This document shows, piece after piece, positions 1 to 7,083 of a stretch of 12,207 nt of DNA (positions are counted from its first letter, which is position 1; every line of letters starts with the position of its first letter). Under the pieces are notes generated by a model that worked only from the letters and a program-made list of their open reading frames with translations, was not told the origin of the DNA and did not search any database. Source of the DNA: HyVt-560 sp964577195 (GTDB lineage: Bacteria; Pseudomonadota; Gammaproteobacteria; UWMA-0217); the NCBI GenBank assembly GCA_964577195.1, contig CAZNYF010000086.1, positions 1-12,207 of the forward strand. Reading direction: 5' to 3'. The translations under genes were made by a program, and so were the position numbers.

Positions 1-2
1 CT

Positions 3-62
3 GCAGAAATGGTCGCATCAGATATATTAATTAATGCTTTTCACGTTAAAATTGATTACTAG
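3..62 (+). CDS. Possible 3' end of an unrecognised upstream gene (partial)
   Basis: An open frame enters from the left edge and reads AEMVASDILINAFHVKIDY before a TAG at 60-62. The peptide has a natural protein composition, and the other two forward frames stop sooner. It would converge on the minus-strand gene ending at 210, and a hairpin lies between the two. With only 19 residues I cannot assign a family, and chance openness cannot be excluded. Confidence 0.3.
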   Translation, partial: AEMVASDILINAFHVKIDY

Positions 63-139
63 AACCATTCGTTAAGTTAATAGTGATTGCGCCGGATAGA
101 AACATCGTCTATAAGGATATTTTTGAGAAAATATGGATT

Positions 140-162
140 CTCCCGCATTAAATATGCGGGAG
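140..162 (-). terminator. Hairpin between convergent gene ends, probable terminator
   Basis: CTCCCGCAT at 140-148 pairs perfectly with ATGCGGGAG at 154-162 around a 5-nt loop (TAAAT). It lies 48 bp beyond the stop of the minus-strand lipoprotein gene and about 78 bp beyond the possible plus-strand gene end, the usual place for a shared terminator. There is no clean U-tract directly after the stem on either strand; the minus strand has only a TTTT a few bases on. Termination is therefore inferred from position and stem strength. Confidence 0.45.
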
Positions 163-209
163 CGGATTGAAACACAGTTGGCGGCTGGACTATGACCAGC
201 GGATTTTCA

Positions 210-1439
210 CTAATGCGCTGTTGCAGTGCTCAATTCGACCTCTAAAGTAATCTGCTGATCTTTATTTTTATCGGTACTTCGTAACACTGTTATTTCAATA
301 CTATCGCCAGGCAGTTTATTCCAGATAGCGAGACGAATGTCCGGGAATGTATCAATTTTTCTTCCATCAATTGCAATGATTCGGTCGCCTTTTTTCATCC
401 CAGAATTTTTTGCTTTGCTGGTTTTGGAAAATGAATCCACCAGCATGCCTCGTTCAGCAGGGAGCAATAGTATACCGATGAGTCCTTTTTTGGGTAATGA
501 CTGTTGCAACGGGAATAAAACGTAATCTGCAATGCCTTTCTCAACTTGTACTCTATCGCCGTGAACTATGGTGGCAGTGTCAGATTTTATTCTTCTTTCC
601 AGTCGTATCGGGATGCCGGTCCCATAGATAATGTGTCCTGAGCCAGCAAGAATGACCATTTGTTTGGTTTTATTTTTCTGTAAATAATTGGCAGCGGTTT
701 CTGCCATGCCTTCATCCCAGAGTAGTTGAACATCTATAAAATTCTGAATATTGCGTTTTTCCATTCCGGGATGTTGCTGAAAAACGGCTTCGATACGTTC
801 TCGATAGCCTGAAACATTCCTGTCAATTGATGCAGGGATGCTTTTTTGTTCCTGACTACTGAGAGATTGCAAACCTTCTCGGCCTACTTTTTTAGTAATC
901 TCCTCGGGTAAGTTGAGCGCAATAAGCGGAATGTTTTTTTCTTTGGCAAACTTTAGAATCGGTTGGTAAAGGCGATAATCAAATTTCCAACGCTTAAAAT
1001 ATTCTGTTTTTTCAAGCATGGTCTGTTCATTAATCTCTCCTTTGACATAAGCATCGAGAAATTTCTGGAAGGGGCGTTGAAAAAATTCCAGGCCGATAGC
1101 GAGTTCCGGATTTAATGCATAAAGCGCCTGAATAATGTTTAGCTGGCTGAGATGATGGTGATACTGGTCATGACTTTCACCGACGAATACAACGCGCTTT
1201 TTAGAGAGATTCGGTAGAATATCTGCCAGTGTTTTATTTTGGCTAAAATCAATGACGGGTATGTTCGAGTGCGCGCTTGCGTCATTTTGACTGACCGTAT
1301 CATGACTCAGCTTTGGCGCGGATGATGCCGAAGTCAGTGAAGGTATTGTCTGGCAAGCCGAGATAAGCGAGAACACCAACACTGTTACGATTGTTCGGTG
1401 CTTGAGTAAATTAATACTTTGGGTGAAAAGTGACTTCAT
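210..1439 (-). CDS. ChaN-like (DUF399) lipoprotein with C-terminal PDZ domain
   Basis: A 409-residue envelope lipoprotein. The N-terminus has a basic start, a hydrophobic stretch (about residues 16-28) and a lipobox ISAC with the lipidated cysteine at 29. The next residue is Q rather than D, which suggests outer-membrane sorting. Residues about 60-300 match the ChaN/DUF399 fold by eye: VVFVGESHD near 84-91, GLEFFQRPF near 116-124, and AGSGHI at 265-270. Characterised ChaN binds haem and is linked to iron uptake. Residues about 310-400 form a PDZ domain (GILLLPAERGMLV, then MKKGDRIIAIDGRKI), so this is longer than a lone ChaN domain. The protein may scaffold or sense an envelope partner; haem binding here is inference. 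The ATG at 1437-1439 gives a proper signal peptide. The 5' end overlaps the divergent peptidase gene by 10 bp. Confidence 0.85.
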   Translation of the reverse strand: MKSLFTQSINLLKHRTIVTVLVFSLISACQTIPSLTSASSAPKLSHDTVSQNDASAHSNIPVIDFSQNKTLADILPNLSKKRVVFVGESHDQYHHHLSQLNIIQALYALNPELAIGLEFFQRPFQKFLDAYVKGEINEQTMLEKTEYFKRWKFDYRLYQPILKFAKEKNIPLIALNLPEEITKKVGREGLQSLSSQEQKSIPASIDRNVSGYRERIEAVFQQHPGMEKRNIQNFIDVQLLWDEGMAETAANYLQKNKTKQMVILAGSGHIIYGTGIPIRLERRIKSDTATIVHGDRVQVEKGIADYVLFPLQQSLPKKGLIGILLLPAERGMLVDSFSKTSKAKNSGMKKGDRIIAIDGRKIDTFPDIRLAIWNKLPGDSIEITVLRSTDKNKDQQITLEVELSTATAH

Positions 1440-3544
1440 TGAATAAATTTATTTCCGGGTTATGGCTTTGCTGTGTTGCTTTTTGTGGCGGCGCAATGGC
1501 GCAGAGCCTGGATCAGAATAACCTGATTCATCATGATCTAAAGGTTGAGTTACGTCCTGCTGATGGCTTTATTCGAGTAGTCGATAAAATCACTTTTCAC
1601 TCATCCAGCCAGCGGCAGCTACAAAGACAATTTAGCTTACATTCAGGATTAGTGCTATCAACAGATTCTCACGGAATAAAAATCAAGCGGCTGTCAGTTG
1701 ATCAATATCTCGTGACGTTACCCGCTAAAACCGAGACTCTGGTGCTTAGCTATGAGGGCAAGATACAGCAAGCATTACGGGATAAATCGGATAGTCCGGG
1801 AAAAACACAGCAATACACGCGCGGCTGGATCGGCGACGATGGTGTGTTTCTTGATGGCTCTGCGCCTTGGTATCCGGTCTTTTCAGGTGACGAGGATGGG
1901 TGGCCACCACTGGTGAATTTTGATTTACAAGTGCGCTTGCCAGAGGGATGGAAAGCGGTGAGTCAGGGTGAAAGCATCTCGACTGGAGAGACTGGCCATT
2001 GGCGAGAGCTGCAGCCTCAGGATGATATTTATTTAATAGCCAATAGGTTCAAGCAATACCAGAAGCAAACGCCAAATGCTTTGGTCGAAGTGTATTTGCA
2101 CAACCCTGATGCAAAGCTTGCCAATCAATATCTGGAGGCGACTGCGGACTATTTATCGCTGTATACGCAGCTTATTGGGCCTTATCCTTACAGTAAGTTT
2201 GCGTTAGTCGAAAACTTTTGGGAGACGGGTTACGGGATGCCATCTTTCACTTTGCTGGGGCCGCAGGTGATTCGTTTGCCCTTTATTATTCACACCTCCT
2301 ATCCCCATGAGATTTTGCATAACTGGTTTGGTAATGGTGTCTTTGTTGATTATTCACAAGGTAACTGGAGTGAAGGTTTAACCGCTTATCTTGCAGATTA
2401 CTGGCTAAAAGAACGGCGGGGTAAAGGTGCAGAGTATCGACGTAATGCGTTGCAGGGCTACGCTCACTATGTCGATGCCGGTAACGAGTTTCCGCTAAAA
2501 GCGTTTCGCGCCCGGCATGGAGACTCTTCTCAGGCAATTGGTTATAGCAAGGCGATGATGATGTTTCATATGCTGCGCCAGCACCTGGGGGATCAGCTAT
2601 TTTTTCAGGGGCTTCGGAACTTTTATCAGAAAAATAAATTTAGGCGAGCAAGTTATTCTGATCTGCAAGCAGCCTGGGAGCAGGTTAGCAAACAGTCGCT
2701 ACAAGCGTTTTTTGATCAATGGCTAAATCGAACCGGTGCACCGGTACTGGCTATATCGAACGTGTCCATTGAGAAAGAAGGCAGTCAGTACCAGCTCAGT
2801 GCAAAGCTTAGTCAAACCCAAAAGGAAGCTGTTTTTAAGCTTCAAGTACCAATTAAAATCCAATTCGGCAATCAACTGGGCGAGTTGGTCAAGATGGTTG
2901 AGTTGAATGAGAAATCTGAAGAAATTTCCCTGGTCTTACCGCATCAGCCTATTTGGATTACCGTAGATGCCGATGCCGATGTATTTCGACGGCTGGATCC
3001 CGCTGAAATTCCCGCAACGCTGAGTGGATTTTTTGGCAGTCGTGAGACTTTAATTGTTTTGCCTTCTAATGCACCTGAGTTGTTGCAACAGGCTTATCGT
3101 ACTCTGGCTGATACCTGGCAAGAAAAGCGGCAGCATGGATGGGACGTCATTTTGGATAAAGACATCAAGGTACTACCAGAAGGTAAGGCGATATTGATAC
3201 TGGGGCAGAAAAACCGGTTTCGGGCACAAGTAATGGCAGCTACTCAACAGATTGAATTATCGGGTAAAGACTTTTGTTTGGGTGATGCGCAGATTGATGC
3301 TGATGAGCAAAGCTTAGTGCTGGCGTTAAATGCTCCAGGTAAAGCGCCACGGGTTTTCATCTCTGCCAGCGAGGTGGAGGCAGTTGCAGGGCTGACAAGA
3401 AAAATTCCACATTATGGTAAATACAGCTATCTGGTTTTTGACGGGATAAAGCCAACCAATCGGCTCAAAGGGCAATGGCAAATTAACCAATCTCCACTCA
3501 GCGTTTGCGTTCCCCCGCTAAACACCAGTAAATGCACACGATAA
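1430..3544 (+). CDS. Secreted M1-like (gluzincin) zinc metallopeptidase
   Basis: A 704-residue exported protein starting at GTG 1430; a TTG at 1439 is an alternative start. Residues 1-25 form a signal peptide with an AMA-Q signal peptidase I site. A beta-rich N-terminal domain precedes the catalytic core, which has the zinc motif HEILH at 293-297, the third ligand E315 in GNWSEGLTAYL, and a likely catalytic tyrosine Y372 in GYSKAMMMF. These are hallmarks of peptidase family M1. Two departures are visible: the second His to Glu distance is 18 residues rather than the usual 19, and the GxMEN exopeptidase motif is replaced by GYGMPSF (267-273). It may therefore not be a classical aminopeptidase. 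Residues about 440-704 form a further domain of unknown role. Substrate is unknown; the site of action is periplasmic or extracellular. The stop codon touches the assembly gap, but the reading frame is complete. Confidence 0.85.
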   Translation: MTSLNKFISGLWLCCVAFCGGAMAQSLDQNNLIHHDLKVELRPADGFIRVVDKITFHSSSQRQLQRQFSLHSGLVLSTDSHGIKIKRLSVDQYLVTLPAKTETLVLSYEGKIQQALRDKSDSPGKTQQYTRGWIGDDGVFLDGSAPWYPVFSGDEDGWPPLVNFDLQVRLPEGWKAVSQGESISTGETGHWRELQPQDDIYLIANRFKQYQKQTPNALVEVYLHNPDAKLANQYLEATADYLSLYTQLIGPYPYSKFALVENFWETGYGMPSFTLLGPQVIRLPFIIHTSYPHEILHNWFGNGVFVDYSQGNWSEGLTAYLADYWLKERRGKGAEYRRNALQGYAHYVDAGNEFPLKAFRARHGDSSQAIGYSKAMMMFHMLRQHLGDQLFFQGLRNFYQKNKFRRASYSDLQAAWEQVSKQSLQAFFDQWLNRTGAPVLAISNVSIEKEGSQYQLSAKLSQTQKEAVFKLQVPIKIQFGNQLGELVKMVELNEKSEEISLVLPHQPIWITVDADADVFRRLDPAEIPATLSGFFGSRETLIVLPSNAPELLQQAYRTLADTWQEKRQHGWDVILDKDIKVLPEGKAILILGQKNRFRAQVMAATQQIELSGKDFCLGDAQIDADEQSLVLALNAPGKAPRVFISASEVEAVAGLTRKIPHYGKYSYLVFDGIKPTNRLKGQWQINQSPLSVCVPPLNTSKCTR

Positions 3545-3644
3545 NNNNNNNNNNNNNNNNNNNNNNNNNNNNNNNNNNNNNNNNNNNNNNNNNNNNNNNN
3601 NNNNNNNNNNNNNNNNNNNNNNNNNNNNNNNNNNNNNNNNNNNN
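3545..3644. other. Assembly gap of exactly 100 N
   Basis: One hundred undetermined bases, the conventional placeholder for a gap of unknown size. The left contig ends exactly on the TAA of the peptidase gene, and the right contig begins just 13 bp before a promoter -10 box. True distance, and any gene or repeat in between, are unknown. Collapsed repeats often cause such breaks. Confidence 0.98.
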
Positions 3645-3657
3645 CAGCAGCATTTTG

Positions 3658-3663
3658 TATAAT
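3658..3663 (+). promoter_or_regulatory. Probable -10 box for the small lipoprotein gene
   Basis: A consensus TATAAT lies 35 bp before the ATG at 3699. The matching -35 region would fall at about 3635-3640, inside the gap, so the promoter cannot be fully checked. A start near 3670 would leave a leader of roughly 30 nt containing the ribosome site GGAAG at about 3686-3690. Confidence 0.5.
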
Positions 3664-3698
3664 GTCTTTTCTCAATCGATTCAACGGAAGCTATTCAA

Positions 3699-4391
3699 AT
3701 GCATTTTCCTAAATTTCTATCATTAATTTCCCTTCTTGCAGCCATTCTCGTTCTACAAGGTTGCGAAGGCCAATCGTCTCCTGATGAAGTGGCAAAGGAT
3801 TTTTGGGACGCTGTCGTTTCCAATGACACCGCTAACATCTCTCAGCATGTCGCGAAAAAGACACTGGAAGATCCCGGATTATTATCCAATAAAGATAAAA
3901 CACTGACGGCTGTCGAAATTGGAACGGTTACTACGCACGAGAGTAGTGCAGAAGTCGAAACAGTCCTGATCGGTAATAGCGATGGAAAAGATGTACGGCT
4001 ACCAGTGACTACCTACTTGGTGCTCGAAGATGATGCGTGGAAAGTACACGGGCAGCAAAGCGTCAATGCCTTAGTTTCAGCCTCGATGAATCTGATGATG
4101 AACGATCTAACCGGTAATATTTCCGGGCTGGGGCAGGCGCTAAGCGATTCTTTGAGTGGTGGCTTTCAAGAGTTTATTAACGCATTTAACAAGGAAGCCC
4201 CGAAAATTCAGAAGGAGCTGGAAAAGCTTGCGGATGAGGAGAAAACCCGCGATATCGGTCAAAAACTAGGCAAATTGTTTTCAGAAGGTTTAAGCGATGT
4301 GATGGGCGAGTTGAGCAAGGGGCTTGATGAACTTTCTACCGGGCTGGATAACGCAACCCGGGAAACTCCTGAAAACCAGTCAGGGAACTGA
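3699..4391 (+). CDS. Small lipoprotein with DUF4878/NTF2-like N-terminal region
   Basis: A 230-residue lipoprotein. The signal peptide ends in the lipobox LQGC with lipidated Cys22 followed by E, which fits outer-membrane retention. Residues about 28-130 (SPDEVAKDFWDAVVSND, later VTTYLVLEDDAWKVHG) resemble the DUF4878/SnoaL-like cystatin or NTF2 fold seen in many small bacterial lipoproteins: an opening helix, then strands ending in a W-K-V strand. Residues about 145-230 are charged and helical with repeated L-S-x-G-L segments (DELSTGLDNA), possibly a coiled coil or amphipathic arm. GGAAG stands ahead of the ATG. The gene ends 58 bp before fabA on the same strand, so cotranscription is possible. 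No catalytic residues are recognised and the function is unknown. Confidence 0.75.
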   Translation: MHFPKFLSLISLLAAILVLQGCEGQSSPDEVAKDFWDAVVSNDTANISQHVAKKTLEDPGLLSNKDKTLTAVEIGTVTTHESSAEVETVLIGNSDGKDVRLPVTTYLVLEDDAWKVHGQQSVNALVSASMNLMMNDLTGNISGLGQALSDSLSGGFQEFINAFNKEAPKIQKELEKLADEEKTRDIGQKLGKLFSEGLSDVMGELSKGLDELSTGLDNATRETPENQSGN

Positions 4392-4449
4392 TGAGATTTA
4401 GCCGCAAATGTAATACAGTGGCGCTCCCCAACAGATGAGCAAATAATTG

Positions 4450-4965
4450 ATGACTCTTCAAGCGAGCTACAGCAGAGAAGAATTATTGGCCTGCGGTCAT
4501 GGCGAGACCTTCGGTGAAGGTAATGCGAGATTGCCGCTGCCAAATATGCTGATGATGGATCGTATTACCACGATTAACGCCGACGGCGGTGAGTTTGGTA
4601 AAGGTGAGATCATCGCGGAACTGGATATTGTCCCGGATCTTTGGTTTTTTGCTTGCCATTTTGAGAATGATCCTGTGATGCCCGGTTGTTTGGGGCTAGA
4701 TGCCTTGTGGCAGTTGGTGGGGTTTTATCTAGGCTGGCTCGGAAACCCCGGAAAAGGCAGAGCACTGGGTGCTGGCAAGGTCAAATTTTCTGGTCAAGTG
4801 TTACCTACGGCTAAATTGGTCACTTATCACCTCGATATTAAAAGGCTGATTCAACGCAAATTGGTAATGGGAATAGCTGATGCCTGGGTAGCCGTCGATG
4901 GCCGGAAAATTTATCAAGCCGAAGATTTGAAAGTTGGCTTGTTTACCTCAACAGAGAATTTCTAG
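4450..4965 (+). CDS. fabA: 3-hydroxydecanoyl-ACP dehydratase/isomerase FabA
   Basis: FabA dehydrates 3-hydroxydecanoyl-ACP and isomerises trans-2- to cis-3-decenoyl-ACP, the branch point of anaerobic unsaturated fatty acid synthesis in the cytoplasm. The 171-residue product aligns throughout with E. coli FabA as I recall it: PNMLMMDRI near 31-39, the active-site block CHFENDPVMPGCLGLDA with His70 and Asp84, WQLVGFYLGWLG, and the end SDLKVGLF-like EDLKVGLF. The ATG at 4450 is preferred over the TTG one codon upstream because it places the catalytic residues at 70 and 84, as in mature E. coli FabA. The Shine-Dalgarno sequence is weak (GATGAG at 4434-4439). fabB follows on the same strand after 271 bp that contain a palindromic repeat. 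Confidence 0.97.
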   Translation: MTLQASYSREELLACGHGETFGEGNARLPLPNMLMMDRITTINADGGEFGKGEIIAELDIVPDLWFFACHFENDPVMPGCLGLDALWQLVGFYLGWLGNPGKGRALGAGKVKFSGQVLPTAKLVTYHLDIKRLIQRKLVMGIADAWVAVDGRKIYQAEDLKVGLFTSTENF

Positions 4966-4989
4966 ATCTGGTTTTACGCTCGGTTGTTC

Positions 4990-5005
4990 GATAGGGCGGC
5001 CTATC
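4990..5005 (+). other. Short hairpin just after fabA
   Basis: GATAGG (4990-4995) and CCTATC (5000-5005) pair perfectly around GCGG. It sits 24 bp after the fabA stop and 7 bp before the palindromic repeat. No U-tract follows, so it is a poor intrinsic terminator. It could be an mRNA 3'-end stabiliser or chance. Confidence 0.35.
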
Positions 5006-5012
5006 AACTCAA

Positions 5013-5171
5013 GGGCATCTCTAAAATAGAAGCACGATTTATGAAACGCATTAAACAGCACCTTTTTTACCCAAAAACTCCTCAAATAGCTCACTATTCT
5101 CGTTATTTTTCGGTAAAAAATGCACTATTTACTGCACTCCCTAAATCATACTTCAATTATTAGAGATGCCC
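5013..5171 (+). mobile_element. MITE-like palindromic repeat, copy 1 (fabA-fabB spacer)
   Basis: A 159-bp non-coding element with terminal inverted repeats starting GGGCATCTCTAA; the arms 5013-5040 and 5143-5171 are about 28 bp and pair imperfectly. Inside is a second stem, TTTTTTACC (5063-5071) with GGTAAAAAA (5112-5120), and an apical stem AATAG (5085-5089) with CTATT (5094-5098) around a 4-nt loop. Flanks TCAA and TTAA could be a degraded 4-bp target duplication. The same architecture recurs at 7084-7243 in the same orientation. The termini may derive from an insertion sequence with a 4-bp target duplication (IS5-like is one guess), but no transposase is present in the window. Confidence 0.8.
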
Positions 5172-5236
5172 TTAAAATCTATTCAACTTCTAAATTTTTT
5201 ATAAACCTCTAAAGATCATTAGGGAAGGAAGACATT

Positions 5237-6451
5237 ATGCGGCGAGTTGTTATTTCGGGAATGGGCATTGTTTCTTGTCTGGGAAATAGCTATGAATCGG
5301 TAGCCGATTCATTAAGGCAAGGGAAATCGGGTATCAGCTTTCAGCAGGATTACGCCGACATGGGTATGCGCAGCCAGGTAGCCGGCGTACCGGATATTGA
5401 TTTGAAAGAAAATATAGACCGCAAGCAATTCCGTTTTATGGGTGACGCCGCTGCTTATGCCTATCTCTCCATGCAACAGGCGATTGAAGATTCTGGACTG
5501 AGCGAAGAGGAAGTCTCGAATGATAGAACGGGTTTAATCGCTGGCTCCGGCGGCGCTGCATCCTCCAGTCAGGTGGAAGCCTCTGATATTTTGCGAGCCA
5601 AAGGTATTCGCAGGGTTGGTCCTTACCGAGTAACGCAGACAATGGCGAGTACCGTTTCCGCCTGTCTTGCTACGCCGTTTAAAATTCGCGGTATTAACTA
5701 TTCCATTTCCTCCGCCTGTTCCACCAGCGCGCACTGTATCGGCAACGCCTATGAGCAGGTTGCCTGGGGCAAGCAGGATATCGTTTTTGCTGGCGGTGGC
5801 GAAGAAGTTCATTGGACGCTCAGCTCGCTTTTCGATGCGATGGGTGCGCTCTCCTCCAAATACAACGAAACACCCGAAAAAGCTTCTCGTGCCTATGATG
5901 CCGATCGTGATGGTTTTGTGATAGCTGGCGGTGGCGGCATGGTCGTGGTTGAAGAGCTCGAAAGAGCCGTTGCCCGTGGCGCAAAAATTTATGCCGAAAT
6001 CGTTGGCTATGGCGCGACATCCGATGGCTACGATATGGTGGCTCCTTCGGGTGAAGGTGCGGTTCGCTGTATGCAACAGGCACTTTCGACGGTGGACGGA
6101 AAAGTGCAATACATCAATGCCCACGGTACCAGTACACCGGTGGGCGATTTACGCGAACTCGGCGCGGTTAAAGAAACCTTTGGTAGTGATATTCCCATGG
6201 TCGGTTCGACCAAATCGCTTTCCGGGCATTCTCTTGGCGCAGCCGGTGTGCAAGAGGCAATTTACAGCATGATCATGCAACAGGAAGGTTTTATTACGGC
6301 TTCTGCCAATATTGAAAACCTCGATTCTGATGCCGGTGATGTACCTATCGTCGTGACCAGAAAAGACAATGTTGAACTGGATCTTGTGATGTCCAACAGC
6401 TTTGGTTTTGGTGGCACTAACGCCAGCCTGGTTCTACAGCGTTATCGGTAA
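5237..6451 (+). CDS. fabB: Beta-ketoacyl-ACP synthase I FabB
   Basis: FabB condenses malonyl-ACP with acyl-ACPs and is the enzyme that elongates the cis-3-decenoyl-ACP made by FabA. The product is 404 residues, close to E. coli FabB (406). The thiolase-fold active site is complete: nucleophile Cys161 in SSACSTSAHC, His296 in NAHGTSTPVGD, and Lys326 and His331 in TKSLSGHSLGAAG. These sit two positions below the E. coli residues 163, 298, 328 and 333. The C-terminal NSFGFGGTNASLV block is present. A strong ribosome site, AGGGAAGGAAG (5221-5231), precedes the ATG. No convincing separate promoter was found in the spacer, so transcription from upstream of fabA through the repeat is likely but unproven. 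No FadR- or FabR-like operator was recognised. Confidence 0.97.
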   Translation: MRRVVISGMGIVSCLGNSYESVADSLRQGKSGISFQQDYADMGMRSQVAGVPDIDLKENIDRKQFRFMGDAAAYAYLSMQQAIEDSGLSEEEVSNDRTGLIAGSGGAASSSQVEASDILRAKGIRRVGPYRVTQTMASTVSACLATPFKIRGINYSISSACSTSAHCIGNAYEQVAWGKQDIVFAGGGEEVHWTLSSLFDAMGALSSKYNETPEKASRAYDADRDGFVIAGGGGMVVVEELERAVARGAKIYAEIVGYGATSDGYDMVAPSGEGAVRCMQQALSTVDGKVQYINAHGTSTPVGDLRELGAVKETFGSDIPMVGSTKSLSGHSLGAAGVQEAIYSMIMQQEGFITASANIENLDSDAGDVPIVVTRKDNVELDLVMSNSFGFGGTNASLVLQRYR

Positions 6452-6533
6452 TCCTGCTATTTGATACGGAGCTTTCGTTTCATGCAGTATTTTGACATGG
6501 GCTGTTGTAGGAAAAACTGTAAACCTAGCAGCT

Positions 6534-6561
6534 TTGCCACTTCCGCTAAAATGTCTATAAT
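6534..6561 (+). promoter_or_regulatory. Sigma-70 promoter candidate for the glycine-zipper gene
   Basis: TTGCCA (6534-6539) and a consensus TATAAT (6556-6561) are separated by 16 bp. Transcription would start near 6568 and give a leader of about 127 nt before the GTG at 6695. A TATAAA at 6657-6662 is a weaker alternative without a recognisable -35. The rest of the 243-bp spacer after fabB holds nothing else I can support. Confidence 0.5.
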
Positions 6562-6680
6562 TGGCGTGAACCGTTACGCAATGTAAACATACGCCTGTAT
6601 TTCAAGTAAATATCAAATTTTCTTACAAATTTAGTGGCATTTGGTCATATACCGACTATAAAAAATGTTCTCTCAATAAA

Positions 6681-6687
6681 AAGGAGG
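6681..6687 (+). promoter_or_regulatory. Near-perfect Shine-Dalgarno fixing a GTG start
   Basis: AAGGAGG lies 7 nt before the GTG at 6695-6697, ideal spacing. This justifies calling the small gene and choosing the GTG over any internal start. Confidence 0.85.
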
Positions 6688-6694
6688 ACGAACT

Positions 6695-6967
6695 GTGGAA
6701 GGCATTCTTGCACAATTAATACCACTGATCACAGGTGCTGTAGGCGGAAACATCGGCGGCGCAATCTTTAAAAAACTGAGCCTTGGAACGCTAGGCAACA
6801 GTCTGGCTGGCATCGTCGGCGGCGGACTGGGTGGAAACATTCTATCCTCGGTGCTCGGTAGCGGAGCAGCTAGCTCTGGCATCGTCGGGATGCTTGCCGG
6901 TGGTGTGGTCGGAGGAACTGTACTGATGGCAGTCGTTGGTCTGCTGAAAAGAGTTTTCATGAAATAA
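6695..6967 (+). CDS. 90-residue glycine-zipper membrane protein
   Basis: A very hydrophobic, glycine-rich protein with a GTG start set by the Shine-Dalgarno sequence at 6681. Three hydrophobic segments (about 5-23, 34-58 and 61-84) carry dense GxxxG-type spacing: GAVGGNIGGAIF, GIVGGGLGGNIL and GMLAGGVVGGTVL. Such glycine zippers drive tight helix packing in membranes. The middle KKLSLGTLGNSLAGIVGGGLGG block resembles a widespread family of small uncharacterised proteobacterial proteins, as I recall it. The only charges are E2, K26, K27, K85, R86 and K90, giving a short basic tail. It has its own promoter candidate and terminator, so it is probably a one-gene unit. A structural membrane peptide, pore former or bacteriocin-like product are all possible; no function is assigned. 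Confidence 0.8.
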   Translation: MEGILAQLIPLITGAVGGNIGGAIFKKLSLGTLGNSLAGIVGGGLGGNILSSVLGSGAASSGIVGMLAGGVVGGTVLMAVVGLLKRVFMK

Positions 6968-7038
6968 TTTTTATTCGTAAGGCACTATCTGTAAACAACT
7001 CGTTGACTATATTTATTCCCAACGGTAATTTCAGATTG

Positions 7039-7069
7039 AAAAAAGATGGCTTCTTGCCATCTTTTTTTT
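7039..7069 (+). terminator. Strong Rho-independent terminator
   Basis: AAAAAAGATGGC (7039-7050) pairs with GCCATCTTTTTT (7056-7067) around loop TTCTT, and the T-run continues to 7069. It ends the small membrane-protein transcript 71 bp after its stop. The A-run on the 5' side means it could also work on the minus strand. Confidence 0.9.
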
Positions 7070-7083
7070 GCCTGCTGCATAAA

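Noticed and set aside
184..200. Small inverted repeat GCTGG/CCAGC just after the minus-strand lipoprotein stop
   Set aside because: The stem is only 5 bp with a 7-nt loop and no T-run; the nearby 9-bp hairpin at 140-162 is a better terminator candidate.
4447..4449. TTG as the fabA start
   Set aside because: The ATG one codon later restores the family numbering of the catalytic residues and is a normal start codon.
5534..6124. A 196-codon minus-strand open frame inside fabB, plus other frames there
   Set aside because: They are shadows of the strongly supported fabB reading frame. The translations are low in recognisable structure and rich in His/Arg/Asn.
6482..6586. A 34-codon ORF after fabB (MQYFDMGCCRKNCK...), with GGAG about 10 nt upstream
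   Set aside because: It is short and the ribosome spacing is long. The best promoter candidate of the region lies inside it, and nothing about its sequence is recognisable.
6555..6590. A sigma-54-like TTGGC element near 6561
   Set aside because: The GG-to-GC distance does not fit the -24/-12 rule.
6673..6960. A 95-codon proline-rich minus-strand frame opposite the glycine-zipper gene
   Set aside because: It is the antisense of glycine codons (GGN gives NCC), and the plus strand has the perfect ribosome site.
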